NCBI GenBank assembly: GCA_042408595.1
Contig: JBHOQX010000042.1
Location: 1 to 14,058, forward strand
Length of the DNA stretch: 14,058 nt
Reading direction: 5' to 3'
Source of the DNA: JBHOQX01 sp042408595
GTDB taxonomy: Bacteria > Chloroflexota > Chloroflexia > Chloroflexales > Roseiflexaceae
Shown here: piece by piece, positions 1 to 6,296 of the stretch
How positions within the stretch are numbered: the first letter of the stretch is position 1
How the letters are laid out: every line of letters starts with the position of its first letter
Program-made: the position numbers and the translations under genes
The notes under the pieces: generated by a model
Seen by the model: only the letters and a program-made list of their open reading frames with translations
What the model was told of the DNA's origin: nothing
The model's database searches: none

Positions 1-57
1 ACCGCAGCGCCGATGGTACTGGCGGCAGCCCGCTGGGAGCGTAGGTCCGCGCGCCCA
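1..57 (+). rRNA. rrf: 5S ribosomal RNA, 3' portion (5' end outside window)
   Basis: The first bases carry the conserved 3' half of bacterial 5S rRNA. CCGATGGTACT at 10-20 is followed by a short stem, GCGG/CCGC around loop CAGC, and then CTGGGAGCGTAGG at 33-45, the loop E and helix IV/V signature. The 5' strand of helix I lies before the window. The 3' end is placed about 12 nt after GTAGG by comparison with known 5S molecules and is good to a few bases. Only four bases separate it from the tRNA, so both probably belong to one rrn transcript. Confidence 0.82.
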
Positions 58-61
58 TCAG

Positions 62-136
62 CGCGGCGTGGAGCAGTGGCAGCTCGTCGGGCTCATAACC
101 CGAAGGTCGCAGGTTCGAATCCTGCCGCCGCTACCA
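62..136 (+). tRNA. initiator tRNA-fMet (anticodon CAT)
   Basis: A full cloverleaf can be drawn. The acceptor stem is 62-68 with 126-132, the D arm 71-74/82-85, the anticodon stem TCGGG/CCCGA with loop CTCATAA and anticodon CAT at 94-96, the T arm GCAGG-TTCGAAT-CCTGC at 109-125, discriminator A133 and encoded CCA at 134-136. Three features mark it as the initiator rather than the elongator: position 1 is unpaired (C1 opposite U72), the anticodon stem has three consecutive G:C pairs next to the loop, and the D stem has A11:U24. It follows 5S rRNA and precedes a terminator, so it is probably co-transcribed with the rRNA operon. Confidence 0.95.
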
Positions 137-140
137 GACC

Positions 141-184
141 AAACCGGCCGGCGACGTATCGACGTCGCCGGCCGGTTTGTGTTT
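141..184 (+). terminator. strong hairpin terminator of the rRNA-tRNA transcript
   Basis: AAACCGGCCGGCGACG at 141-156 is perfectly complementary to 163-178. T157:A162 extends the stem to 17 bp closed by an ATCG tetraloop. It is followed by GTGTTT (179-184), so the T tract is interrupted. It begins four bases after the tRNA CCA end, where an rrn operon terminator would be expected. Confidence 0.85.
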
Positions 185-211
185 CGCTGGAGGTTGCTTC
201 TGCGGTACAAT
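182..211 (+). promoter_or_regulatory. possible sigma-70 promoter of the isomerase gene
   Basis: TACAAT at 206-211 matches five of six bases of the -10 consensus. It would start transcription about 33 nt before the ATG at 251. The -35 region (TTTCGC at 182-187, or TTCGCT at 183-188) is poor, so the call rests on the -10 box and its position just after the terminator. Confidence 0.4.
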
Positions 212-250
212 AGCGCGAACTGCCGCACGCCTGATATCTGGGAGATCGAC

Positions 251-1009
251 ATGACCGCACCGCGACTTTCTGTCCAACTTTACACCCTGCGCGATCAAGT
301 GGAGACCGATTACGCCGGCACGCTGCGCGCCGTGGCCGAGCTCGGCTATCGCGCCGTCGAACTCGTGACCCTCGGCCAGTATACACCTGCGGAGCTGCGC
401 GCCGAGCTCGACCGCAACGGCCTGACAGCCTCCGGCATGCATATCCCATTTGAGCGTCTGACTGGCCAGATCGATGAGGTCAGTACGATTGCCGAGACGC
501 TTGGCTTCCGCCATGTCATCTGCCCCTGGCTTGCACCGGCGCGACGCGGCGACGTCGATGGCTATCGCCAGTTGGTAGAGGTGCTGGCGGCGGCGGGCGC
601 GCAGTACCATGCGCGTGGGCTGCAGCTCGGCTACCACAATCACGATTTCGAGTTCGAGCCGATCGGCGATACAACCGCGCTCGATCTCATCCTCGCCGCG
701 ACGGACGCCCGGAGCCTCATGCTCGAACTAGATGTCTACTGGGCCGCTTATGCCGGATTGGACCCGGTCGCGACGATCCAGCGCTATGCCGACCGGCTGG
801 CACTGGTGCATCTCAAAGACATGGCGCGCGATCCGTCGCGCACTTTTGCCGAGGTCGGACATGGCCAGCTCGATGTTCCCGCGATTCTGGCGGCGTGCGA
901 TGCCGCCGGCGTCGAATGGTTAGTCGTGGAACAAGACCAGTGCACCCGCCCGCCGCTGGAGAGCGTCGCAATGAGCCTAGAGTACCTGCGCTCGCTCGGC
1001 CGGGCGTAG
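251..1009 (+). CDS. sugar phosphate isomerase/epimerase family TIM-barrel protein
   Basis: This 252-residue protein belongs to the xylose isomerase-like/AP endonuclease 2 superfamily, a metal-dependent TIM barrel usually annotated as sugar phosphate isomerase/epimerase. It opens with SVQLYTLRD (residues 7-15), typical of the first strand. Candidate metal ligands and active-site residues lie in YHNHDFEFEP (128-137), ELDVYW (159-164), LVHLKDM (185-191), FAEVGHGQLD (199-208) and VVEQD (225-229). The length is normal for the family, and with no signal peptide it should be cytoplasmic. The ATG at 251 is chosen because GGGAG at 240-244 sits six bases upstream and the TIM barrel begins right after it; the reading frame extends upstream only through the tRNA and terminator. 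The neighbours are unrelated, so the substrate cannot be named. Related enzymes act on inosose, hydroxypyruvate or tagatose-type substrates. Confidence 0.88.
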   Translation: MTAPRLSVQLYTLRDQVETDYAGTLRAVAELGYRAVELVTLGQYTPAELRAELDRNGLTASGMHIPFERLTGQIDEVSTIAETLGFRHVICPWLAPARRGDVDGYRQLVEVLAAAGAQYHARGLQLGYHNHDFEFEPIGDTTALDLILAATDARSLMLELDVYWAAYAGLDPVATIQRYADRLALVHLKDMARDPSRTFAEVGHGQLDVPAILAACDAAGVEWLVVEQDQCTRPPLESVAMSLEYLRSLGRA

Positions 1010-1016
1010 CGAGAAT

Positions 1017-1093
1017 AACGCGCAGAGAACAACCAACAACGCGCAGAGCACAATGTGGCAATGGCTTGTTCTCCGCGCGTTGTTCGTTGTTTT
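1017..1093. repeat. nested imperfect palindrome (REP-like), alternative stems
   Basis: Two direct copies of AACGCGCAGAG (1017-1027 and 1038-1048) face one inverted copy at 1066-1084. The long stem pairs 1026-1053 with 1066-1093: 24 Watson-Crick pairs, one G:T and three mismatches, around a 12-nt loop. A competing stem pairs 1017-1032 with 1066-1081 (15 of 16). The two stems exclude each other. No reading frame here looks coding. It may act as a terminator for the isomerase gene, or be one copy of a dispersed REP/MITE-like repeat. Confidence 0.7.
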
Positions 1094-1095
1094 GA

Positions 1096-1145
1096 CAGGA
1101 CGGACGCCGTGGGGAGGTGTGGGCGACCGCGTCCGTCCTGGTTTT
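1096..1145 (+). terminator. perfect 12-bp hairpin followed by GTTTT
   Basis: CAGGACGGACGC at 1096-1107 pairs perfectly with 1129-1140 around a 21-nt G-rich loop. GTTTT at 1141-1145 follows. It resembles an intrinsic terminator, but the loop is large and the T run is short. It ends 22 bases before the phosphoesterase start codon, so it could also be a leader structure of that gene. Confidence 0.5.
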
Positions 1146-1162
1146 GAACGACGGAGTGATGC

Positions 1163-1933
1163 ATGTTCGTCGTTGGTGATGTGCACGGTCATCTCGACAC
1201 GCTTGTGCGTTTGCTTCGAACATCCGGCCTGATCGGCGACACCCATGCGTGGACCGGCAGCACAGCGCACCTGTGGTTTATCGGCGATCTCTTCGACCGC
1301 GGGCCCGACGGGGTCGGTGTGGTCGAGCTGCTTATGCGCCTGGAGCGCGAGGCCACGACGGCCGGCGGCCTGGTCGGGGCGCTGCTGGGGAACCACGACG
1401 CCATGATTCTGGCTGCCAGGCGCTTCGGCAACCTGGCAACATCGGGGCCAGGCGGGAGCTTCCTGACGGATTGGCATCTCAATGGTGGCCAAGACGGCGA
1501 TCTGGCACGCCTGGGTGGGCGCCAGATCGCCTGGCTGACAGACCGGCCCGCCATGGCCCTGGCTGATGGCGCGCTGCTTATGCACGCCGATGCGACGTTC
1601 TATGAGCGCTACGGCGCGAGCGTTGCGGATGTCAATATGGGCATCCAGCACATTCTCGAGAGTGACGATCCCGCAGCGTGGGATCGTCTGCTCGACGACT
1701 TCAGGCAGCGCCTGGCCTTCTGGGAGCGGCCAGCCGAGGCGGAACGCCTGCTGCAGCGCTATGGCGGCCGCTGTATCATCCATGGCCACACGCCGATCGC
1801 CAAGATGACGGGTGGACGCGACACCGATGTGACGGCGGCGCTGCGGTACGCCGGCGGGCGCTGCATCAACGTCGATGGTGGTATCTACCGGGGCGGGCCG
1901 GGGTTTGTGTTCGAGTGGGAGGCGGCCGGGTAG
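1163..1933 (+). CDS. PPP-type metallophosphoesterase (Ser/Thr phosphatase / ApaH-like)
   Basis: The 256-residue protein carries the ordered di-metal phosphoesterase motifs: GDVHGH (residues 5-10), GDLFDRGPD (41-49), GNHD (76-79), a metal-ligand His in LLMHAD (138-143) and HGHTP (207-211). GDxxDRG and HGHTP are typical of the PPP family, which includes protein phosphatase 1/2A-like enzymes and symmetrical Ap4A hydrolase (ApaH). All expected metal ligands are present, so an active enzyme is likely. The substrate, phosphoprotein or dinucleoside polyphosphate, cannot be decided from sequence. It has no signal peptide or membrane segment. The ATG at 1163 has GGAG at 1153-1156 six bases upstream, and the first metal motif begins four residues later, so a later start is excluded. 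It sits alone between a hairpin block and the convergent tetR gene. Confidence 0.88.
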   Translation: MFVVGDVHGHLDTLVRLLRTSGLIGDTHAWTGSTAHLWFIGDLFDRGPDGVGVVELLMRLEREATTAGGLVGALLGNHDAMILAARRFGNLATSGPGGSFLTDWHLNGGQDGDLARLGGRQIAWLTDRPAMALADGALLMHADATFYERYGASVADVNMGIQHILESDDPAAWDRLLDDFRQRLAFWERPAEAERLLQRYGGRCIIHGHTPIAKMTGGRDTDVTAALRYAGGRCINVDGGIYRGGPGFVFEWEAAG

Positions 1934-2006
1934 GCAAGGAGATAAGGGACGGCAAGATCTCAGCTAAGAACTGCTTCTTCCCTCTCCAGGTCTGCGCGCT
2001 TTCCCT

Positions 2007-2606
2007 TCAGAGAGCGCGGACGGCGCGTTCGAACATCGCGCCCAGGTTGTCGGCGATGACCGCGTCGTCCGGGCGATCGAGCACACCAAACCGCGCCAGG
2101 GGAAGTGTGCTGCACAACGCATAGAACAGTCGCACAACCGTCCACACCTCGAGCGATGGGTCGATCTCGCCGCGCTGGTGCGCCGCGCGCACCAGCGCGG
2201 CGATCCCGGCGTCGAGACGGCGCATCATCTCCACTGCCGCTGGATCGTTGCACATCAGCCGGAAAATCTCCGTTGACCACGGACGTATCTGGAGCACACC
2301 AGCCTCGATCTGGCGCTGGATGATCGTCCTAAGCAGGGAGACCAGCCGCTGGAGCGGGGTATGCGCCGGGTCGGGTGCTTCGACCAAGGCCAGCCACAGC
2401 TCCATTTGGTGCATGGTCGTCGCGACCACCAGCGCATCCTTGTTCTCAAAATAGCTGTAGAGAGTCGGCTTTGAGACCCCTGCCCGCGCCGCGACTTCAT
2501 CCATGGACATGGCAGCGTAGCCTTTCTCGGCCAGCAGCGTGTGCGCTGCAGTGAGCAACTCCTCACGCAGCATTTGCCGGCGACGCTCACGTAACGGTGG
2601 TGCCAT
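2007..2606 (-). CDS. TetR/AcrR-family transcriptional repressor of the adjacent efflux operon
   Basis: The 199-residue protein has the TetR layout. The N-terminal helix-turn-helix region lies at about residues 12-60, with MSMDEVAARAGVSKPTLYSYF (33-53) as recognition motif and the following ENKDALV. It is followed by an all-helical ligand-binding and dimerisation domain of normal length. The start at 2606 is supported by GGAGG (plus-strand complement 2613-2617) six bases upstream. It is divergent from the RND pump gene, an arrangement seen for acrR/acrAB and many local efflux repressors. Palindromic half-sites overlap both divergent promoters (2751-2797), so repression of the pump and autoregulation are inferred. 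The inducing ligand is unknown. The gene converges on the phosphoesterase gene with a 73-bp gap that shows no convincing terminator. Confidence 0.92.
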   Translation of the reverse strand: MAPPLRERRRQMLREELLTAAHTLLAEKGYAAMSMDEVAARAGVSKPTLYSYFENKDALVVATTMHQMELWLALVEAPDPAHTPLQRLVSLLRTIIQRQIEAGVLQIRPWSTEIFRLMCNDPAAVEMMRRLDAGIAALVRAAHQRGEIDPSLEVWTVVRLFYALCSTLPLARFGVLDRPDDAVIADNLGAMFERAVRAL

Positions 2607-2631
2607 GTCCTTCCTCCATGCATCTGCTCTT

Positions 2632-2653
2632 CATCCAGGGACGTACCTGGATG
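2632..2653. promoter_or_regulatory. 22-bp palindrome in the tetR leader
   Basis: CATCCAGG (2632-2639) and CCTGGATG (2646-2653) flank the self-complementary core ACGT; 20 of 22 positions are symmetric. It lies 26 bp before the tetR start codon and, on the promoter proposed here, within the tetR 5' untranslated RNA. It could be a second operator or an RNA hairpin. Confidence 0.5.
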
Positions 2654-2675
2654 TAACCCGATCATTGCCCTGCAA

Positions 2676-2708
2676 CCACCCGCGCGGTCCGCTCGTCCGA
2701 CGAGGTGG
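2676..2708. repeat. GC-rich inverted repeats in the tetR leader
   Basis: CTCGTC (2692-2697) and GACGAG (2699-2704) form a perfect 13-bp palindrome with a one-base centre. The flanking CCACC (2676-2680) and GGTGG (2704-2708) could pair around it. The function is unknown; it may fold in the long tetR leader RNA. Confidence 0.35.
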
Positions 2709-2750
2709 TAGGACTTCGTCCGCGATGCCCCACTATTCGTCCCCGATTCC

Positions 2751-2785
2751 TACTTGAAAGTAAAGTCATTTTACTGTATAGTAAA
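2751..2785. promoter_or_regulatory. candidate TetR operator, alternating half-sites
   Basis: A 16-bp palindrome, TTTACT-GTAT-AGTAAA, occupies 2770-2785. A further AGTAAA half-site lies at 2759-2764, and TACTT-GA-AAGTA at 2751-2762 is itself a perfect palindrome. These AT-rich half-sites stand out in GC-rich DNA and overlap the promoter boxes of both divergent genes, as expected of a repressor-binding site. Confidence 0.75.
2754..2782 (+). promoter_or_regulatory. sigma-70 promoter of the RND efflux operon
   Basis: TTGAAA at 2754-2759 and TATAGT at 2777-2782 are separated by 17 bp, close to consensus in both boxes. The -10 lies inside the 16-bp palindrome and the -35 lies inside the TACTTGAAAGTA palindrome. 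The predicted leader to the ATG at 2892 is about 100 nt. Confidence 0.75.
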
Positions 2786-2797
2786 CCACAAAGTCAA
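2768..2797 (-). promoter_or_regulatory. sigma-70 promoter of tetR
   Basis: On the minus strand TTGACT (2797-2792) and TAAAAT (2773-2768) match five of six bases each and are 18 bp apart. The promoter runs through the operator in the opposite direction to the pump promoter. It would give tetR a leader of about 155 nt that contains the palindromes at 2632-2653 and 2676-2708. Confidence 0.6.
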
Positions 2798-2891
2798 CCC
2801 GCTCAGGGATGGCGAGACTGTGGCACGCGGCGCCGGGCGCCTCGACGATTCGCCGGCCTGCGGGTCTGTGCGGAAGGATGCTATCACGCCT

Positions 2892-5800
2892 ATGGCGAAC
2901 ATCACCAAGAAACCCCAGCTCAACGGCAATATCATCGCCGATACGTCCATCCGGCAGCCGGTCTTCATCACGATGCTGATGCTGCTGGCGATCGTGATCG
3001 GCCTGCTCGCCTACCGCAGCCTGCCAGTGAACCTCCTGCCGGACATTTCGGTGCCGGTGGTGGCGGTGACGCTGACATACCCCGGCGCCGGGCCGGAGAG
3101 CGTCGCCGAGCAGGTCGCCAAGCCGGTCGAGAACGCCCTCAATACGATCAACGGCATCAAGCATATCACGTCGAACTCGAGCGAAGGAATCGCGACCATT
3201 CTCCTCGAATTTCAGTCGAACGTGAACGTTGATCGGGCCGAGCAGGATGTGCGCGAGAAGGTCAACCAGATCAAGCCGACCCTGCCGAACGATGTGCGCG
3301 ATCCGGTCTTCTCCAAGTTCGACCCGAACGACTCACCGGTGCTTACAGTCGCCGTGGCGAGCGATGGCTCGCTCACGCCGCTCCAGCTCCGCCAGCTTGT
3401 GGACAACGATCTGGTGCCGCTCATCCAGCAGGTCCAGGGTGTCGGCTCGGTGACGGCCAACGGCGGCCAGGTGCGGCAGATCAACGTCCAGATGGACCTG
3501 AGGAAGCTGACGAGCTACGGTATCCTGCCGGTGCAGATCAGCAACGCCATCCGCAATGCGAACTCGACGTACGGCCTGGGGACGATCAACGCTGGCGACC
3601 GCGACGTGAGCCTGCGCGTTCCCAGCCAGCTCGCGACGCCGGAGGATATCGCCCGCATTCAGATCACCGGCACGCCCTACCGCGTCGGCGACGTGGCGAC
3701 TGTGGAGGACGGAGTCGCCGAGGTGAAGAGCTACTCGCGGCTGGATGGGAAAGACGCCGTTTCGCTGGCGATCCGCAAGCAGTCGGGCACGAACACCGTG
3801 CAGGTCGCGGACAACGCGAAGGCGGTGCTCGCGAAGTTCTTCGCCAGCCGGCCCAATCTGCGCTATTTTCTGCCGAGCGACCAGTCGGACGCCGTGCGCA
3901 GCTCGGTCGACAGCGCCATCGAGGAGCTGATTGTCGCCGCAGTGGCGGCCATGCTGGTGGTGCTGCTGTTCTTCCGCGACCTGCGCAACACGCTCACGAC
4001 CGTCGCCGGCCTGCCGGTGATCATGATCTTCACCTTCGCGCTGCTCAGCTATTTCGGTCTGTCGATCAACCTGATCACGCTGCTGGCGCTCTCGCTCTCG
4101 GTCGGGCTGGTGATCGACGATGCGATTGTGGTGCGCGAGAATATCTTCCGGCACATGGAGCGCGGCGAAACGCCGATGGTCGCCGCCAGCCGCGGCACGG
4201 CGGAGGTCTCGCTCTCGGTGCTGGCGATGACGCTGACGATCATCTCGGTGTTCCTGCCGGTGACCTTCACGACGGGCGTCACCGGGATCGTCTTCTATTC
4301 GTTTGGGATCACGGTGGCGGCAGCGATGGCGATCTCGCTGGTGGAGGCGTTCACGCTCGCGCCCATGCTGTCGGCCTATCTGTTCAAGCAGCAGACGCCG
4401 AAGCCCGGCACCGCACCTGTGCAGCATGCCGCCGCCGATCTCGAGGCCGAGGCCAGCGACTATAACCACGCTCTGGAAGAGGCGCGCGAAGAGACCGGCC
4501 CGCTCGGCCGCTGGTACGGCCGGATGCTGCGCTGGACTCTGGCGACGCGCGGCCACCGGCTGCTGGTCGTCGGCGTCGCATTGGCGGTGTTGTTCATCAG
4601 CGGGGTTGTCGCGACCCAGCTCAAGTTCTCGTTCTTCCCGAAGCAGGACAATCATCTGTTCGTCGCCAGCTTCGAGCAGCCGCCCGGCACGCCGCTGGCG
4701 ACCACCGACCAGATCGCGCGCCAGGTCGAGGCGATCCTGCTCAAGGATCCGGGGGTCGCGGCGGTGCTGAGCACCGTTGGGTCGGCCGGCAGTACCGAGC
4801 GCGCCGAGTTCTCGGTACGTGTCCGCAAGGATACCCCGACCGATACGGTGCAAGCGCGCCTGCGAACCCAGATCGAGTCCATCCCCGGTATCCAGCGTGT
4901 CGCGCTGGGGCAGCCGTCCTTCACCGGCAGCTCGACCGCGGTCCAGAACCGGCCGCTGGTGCTGAGCATTCAGTCCACCCGGCCGGTGAACGAATTCGCG
5001 CCCTTGCTGCAGCAACTGCGTGGGCAGGCGGAGGGTATCCCCGGCCTGACGGACATCGATACGAGCTATACGCCCGGCAAGCCGGAGCTGGTGTTCCATG
5101 TCGACCCGGCGAAAACCGGCGATCTGGGGGTCACCAACGACGATATCGCCCGCTCGGTTCGCGCGCTGATCAACGGCGACACCGCGACGACCTTCCGCCA
5201 GAACGGGCAGGACACCGATGTCGTTGTGCGGCTGCGGCCGGGCGACCGGGCGAGCACGGACGACCTGCAAGCGATCAGCGTGCCGACCAGAGGCGGCAGC
5301 GTGCCGCTCAGCGCGCTGGTGCGGGCCGAGCTGTCGTCCAGCCCAACGACCATCCGCCGCTACGACCGGCTGAACCAGATCCTGATCGGTGCGAACGTGG
5401 TCGGCCGGAACGTCAACGACGTGCAGCGCGACATCCAGGCGCGGCTTCAGTCGTTCCAGAGCACCCTGCCGCCGGAGGTGTCGAAGGACCTGATCTTCAC
5501 CTTCCAGGGACAGACGCAGCAGCAGCAGGAAGGTTTCGACACGTTGTTCATCGCGATGGGGCTGTCGGTGCTGTTTGTCTACATGGTGCTGGCGTCGCAG
5601 TTCGGCTCGTTCCTCCAGCCGCTGTTGATCATGACGGCCATGCCGTTCAGCTTCATCGGCGCCTTCCTCGCGCTGCTGCTGACCGGGATCGAGCTGGACA
5701 TCGTCGGCATGATCGGACTGATCATGCTGCTCGGTTTGGTGACGAAGAACTCCATCCTGTTGGTGGACTTCACCAACCGGCTGCGCCGGGCCGGGCTGGA

Positions 5801-6209
5801 GAAGCACCAGGCGATCGAACTCGCCGGGGCGGTGCGCCTCCGCCCGATTATGATGACGACGCTGGCGATCATCGCTGGGGCGCTGCCGACGGCCCTGGGG
5901 CTGCATCTGTTCGGCAGCGGTCAGGGGTCGGAGTTCCGCCGCGGCCTGGCGATCGTGCTGATCGGCGGCCTGACGACCTCATTCTTCCTGACGCTGCTGG
6001 TAGTGCCGACTGGCTACAGCCTGCTCGACTCGTTCACAACCTGGCTCGGCCGGCTGTTCCGCCGCCGCGGGGCGCTGGAGGCGGCCCCGACGGCTGCTGC
6101 CCCGGCCGACGCGGTGGCCGGCAACGGCGCAGCCACCGACGGCGTGGCGGCGGACGGTGCGCTGCGGCGCGACGCGAACGGTGTGGCGCGGCCCCAGGTC
6201 GAAGGATGA
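2892..6209 (+). CDS. RND-family efflux pump permease (AcrB/HAE1-like)
   Basis: The 1105-residue protein has the RND plan of twelve membrane segments and two large extracytoplasmic loops. TM1 is at about 24-42, TM2-TM6 at about 343-497, TM7 at about 555-575 and TM8-TM12 at about 884-1040. The proton-relay residues of the AcrB class are present: D409 and D410 in GLVIDDAIVVREN (TM4), and K952 in GLVTKNSILLVDF (TM10), so it should be a proton-driven drug or hydrophobe exporter. After TM12 comes a 60-residue Ala-rich, low-complexity tail. The ATG at 2892 begins just before the conserved N-terminal helix. GGAAGGA (2872-2878) is its likely ribosome site, though 13 bases away is long; an in-frame GTG at 2868 is an alternative. 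The adaptor gene follows 87 bp downstream. No TolC-like gene is in the window. Confidence 0.93.
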   Translation: MANITKKPQLNGNIIADTSIRQPVFITMLMLLAIVIGLLAYRSLPVNLLPDISVPVVAVTLTYPGAGPESVAEQVAKPVENALNTINGIKHITSNSSEGIATILLEFQSNVNVDRAEQDVREKVNQIKPTLPNDVRDPVFSKFDPNDSPVLTVAVASDGSLTPLQLRQLVDNDLVPLIQQVQGVGSVTANGGQVRQINVQMDLRKLTSYGILPVQISNAIRNANSTYGLGTINAGDRDVSLRVPSQLATPEDIARIQITGTPYRVGDVATVEDGVAEVKSYSRLDGKDAVSLAIRKQSGTNTVQVADNAKAVLAKFFASRPNLRYFLPSDQSDAVRSSVDSAIEELIVAAVAAMLVVLLFFRDLRNTLTTVAGLPVIMIFTFALLSYFGLSINLITLLALSLSVGLVIDDAIVVRENIFRHMERGETPMVAASRGTAEVSLSVLAMTLTIISVFLPVTFTTGVTGIVFYSFGITVAAAMAISLVEAFTLAPMLSAYLFKQQTPKPGTAPVQHAAADLEAEASDYNHALEEAREETGPLGRWYGRMLRWTLATRGHRLLVVGVALAVLFISGVVATQLKFSFFPKQDNHLFVASFEQPPGTPLATTDQIARQVEAILLKDPGVAAVLSTVGSAGSTERAEFSVRVRKDTPTDTVQARLRTQIESIPGIQRVALGQPSFTGSSTAVQNRPLVLSIQSTRPVNEFAPLLQQLRGQAEGIPGLTDIDTSYTPGKPELVFHVDPAKTGDLGVTNDDIARSVRALINGDTATTFRQNGQDTDVVVRLRPGDRASTDDLQAISVPTRGGSVPLSALVRAELSSSPTTIRRYDRLNQILIGANVVGRNVNDVQRDIQARLQSFQSTLPPEVSKDLIFTFQGQTQQQQEGFDTLFIAMGLSVLFVYMVLASQFGSFLQPLLIMTAMPFSFIGAFLALLLTGIELDIVGMIGLIMLLGLVTKNSILLVDFTNRLRRAGLEKHQAIELAGAVRLRPIMMTTLAIIAGALPTALGLHLFGSGQGSEFRRGLAIVLIGGLTTSFFLTLLVVPTGYSLLDSFTTWLGRLFRRRGALEAAPTAAAPADAVAGNGAATDGVAADGALRRDANGVARPQVEG

Positions 6210-6296
6210 TACCGCGGCGCGCAGGAGCGTGCCGTTGTCGGGACGTGCCGCCGCGCCATTGCAACTCACGCGTTCATTGACCGAGGAGTGATATCC

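Noticed and set aside
68..250. Upstream extension of the isomerase frame from GTG 68
   Set aside because: It would translate through the tRNA gene and the terminator hairpin; the ATG at 251 has a good ribosome site.
1092..1097. Perfect TTGACA as a -35 box for the phosphoesterase gene
   Set aside because: No -10-like hexamer occurs 15-19 bp downstream; that stretch is G-rich (GGGGAGGTGTGGG). It also lies between two hairpins.
1934..2006. Terminator between the convergent phosphoesterase and tetR genes (AAGAA-CTGC-TTCTT at 1966-1979)
   Set aside because: The stem is only five A/T-rich pairs with no following T run. It is too weak to call.
2754..2891. N-terminal extension of the RND protein starting at TTG 2754
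   Set aside because: This stretch contains the promoter boxes and operator, has no ribosome site, and encodes residues unlike any RND N-terminus. The conserved N-terminal helix starts just after the ATG at 2892.
2809..2900. Possible upstream small frame starting at ATG 2809 and overlapping the pump start
   Set aside because: The only purine-rich stretch (CAGGG) touches the ATG itself, so a ribosome site is not credible, and the peptide shows no recognisable feature.
3333..5906. 857-codon open frame antisense to the RND pump gene
   Set aside because: Its translation is rich in Arg, His, Gln and Asp with no recognisable domain. It mirrors the codon bias of the pump gene, whose own frame has complete RND motifs. 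Long antisense frames are expected in GC-rich DNA.
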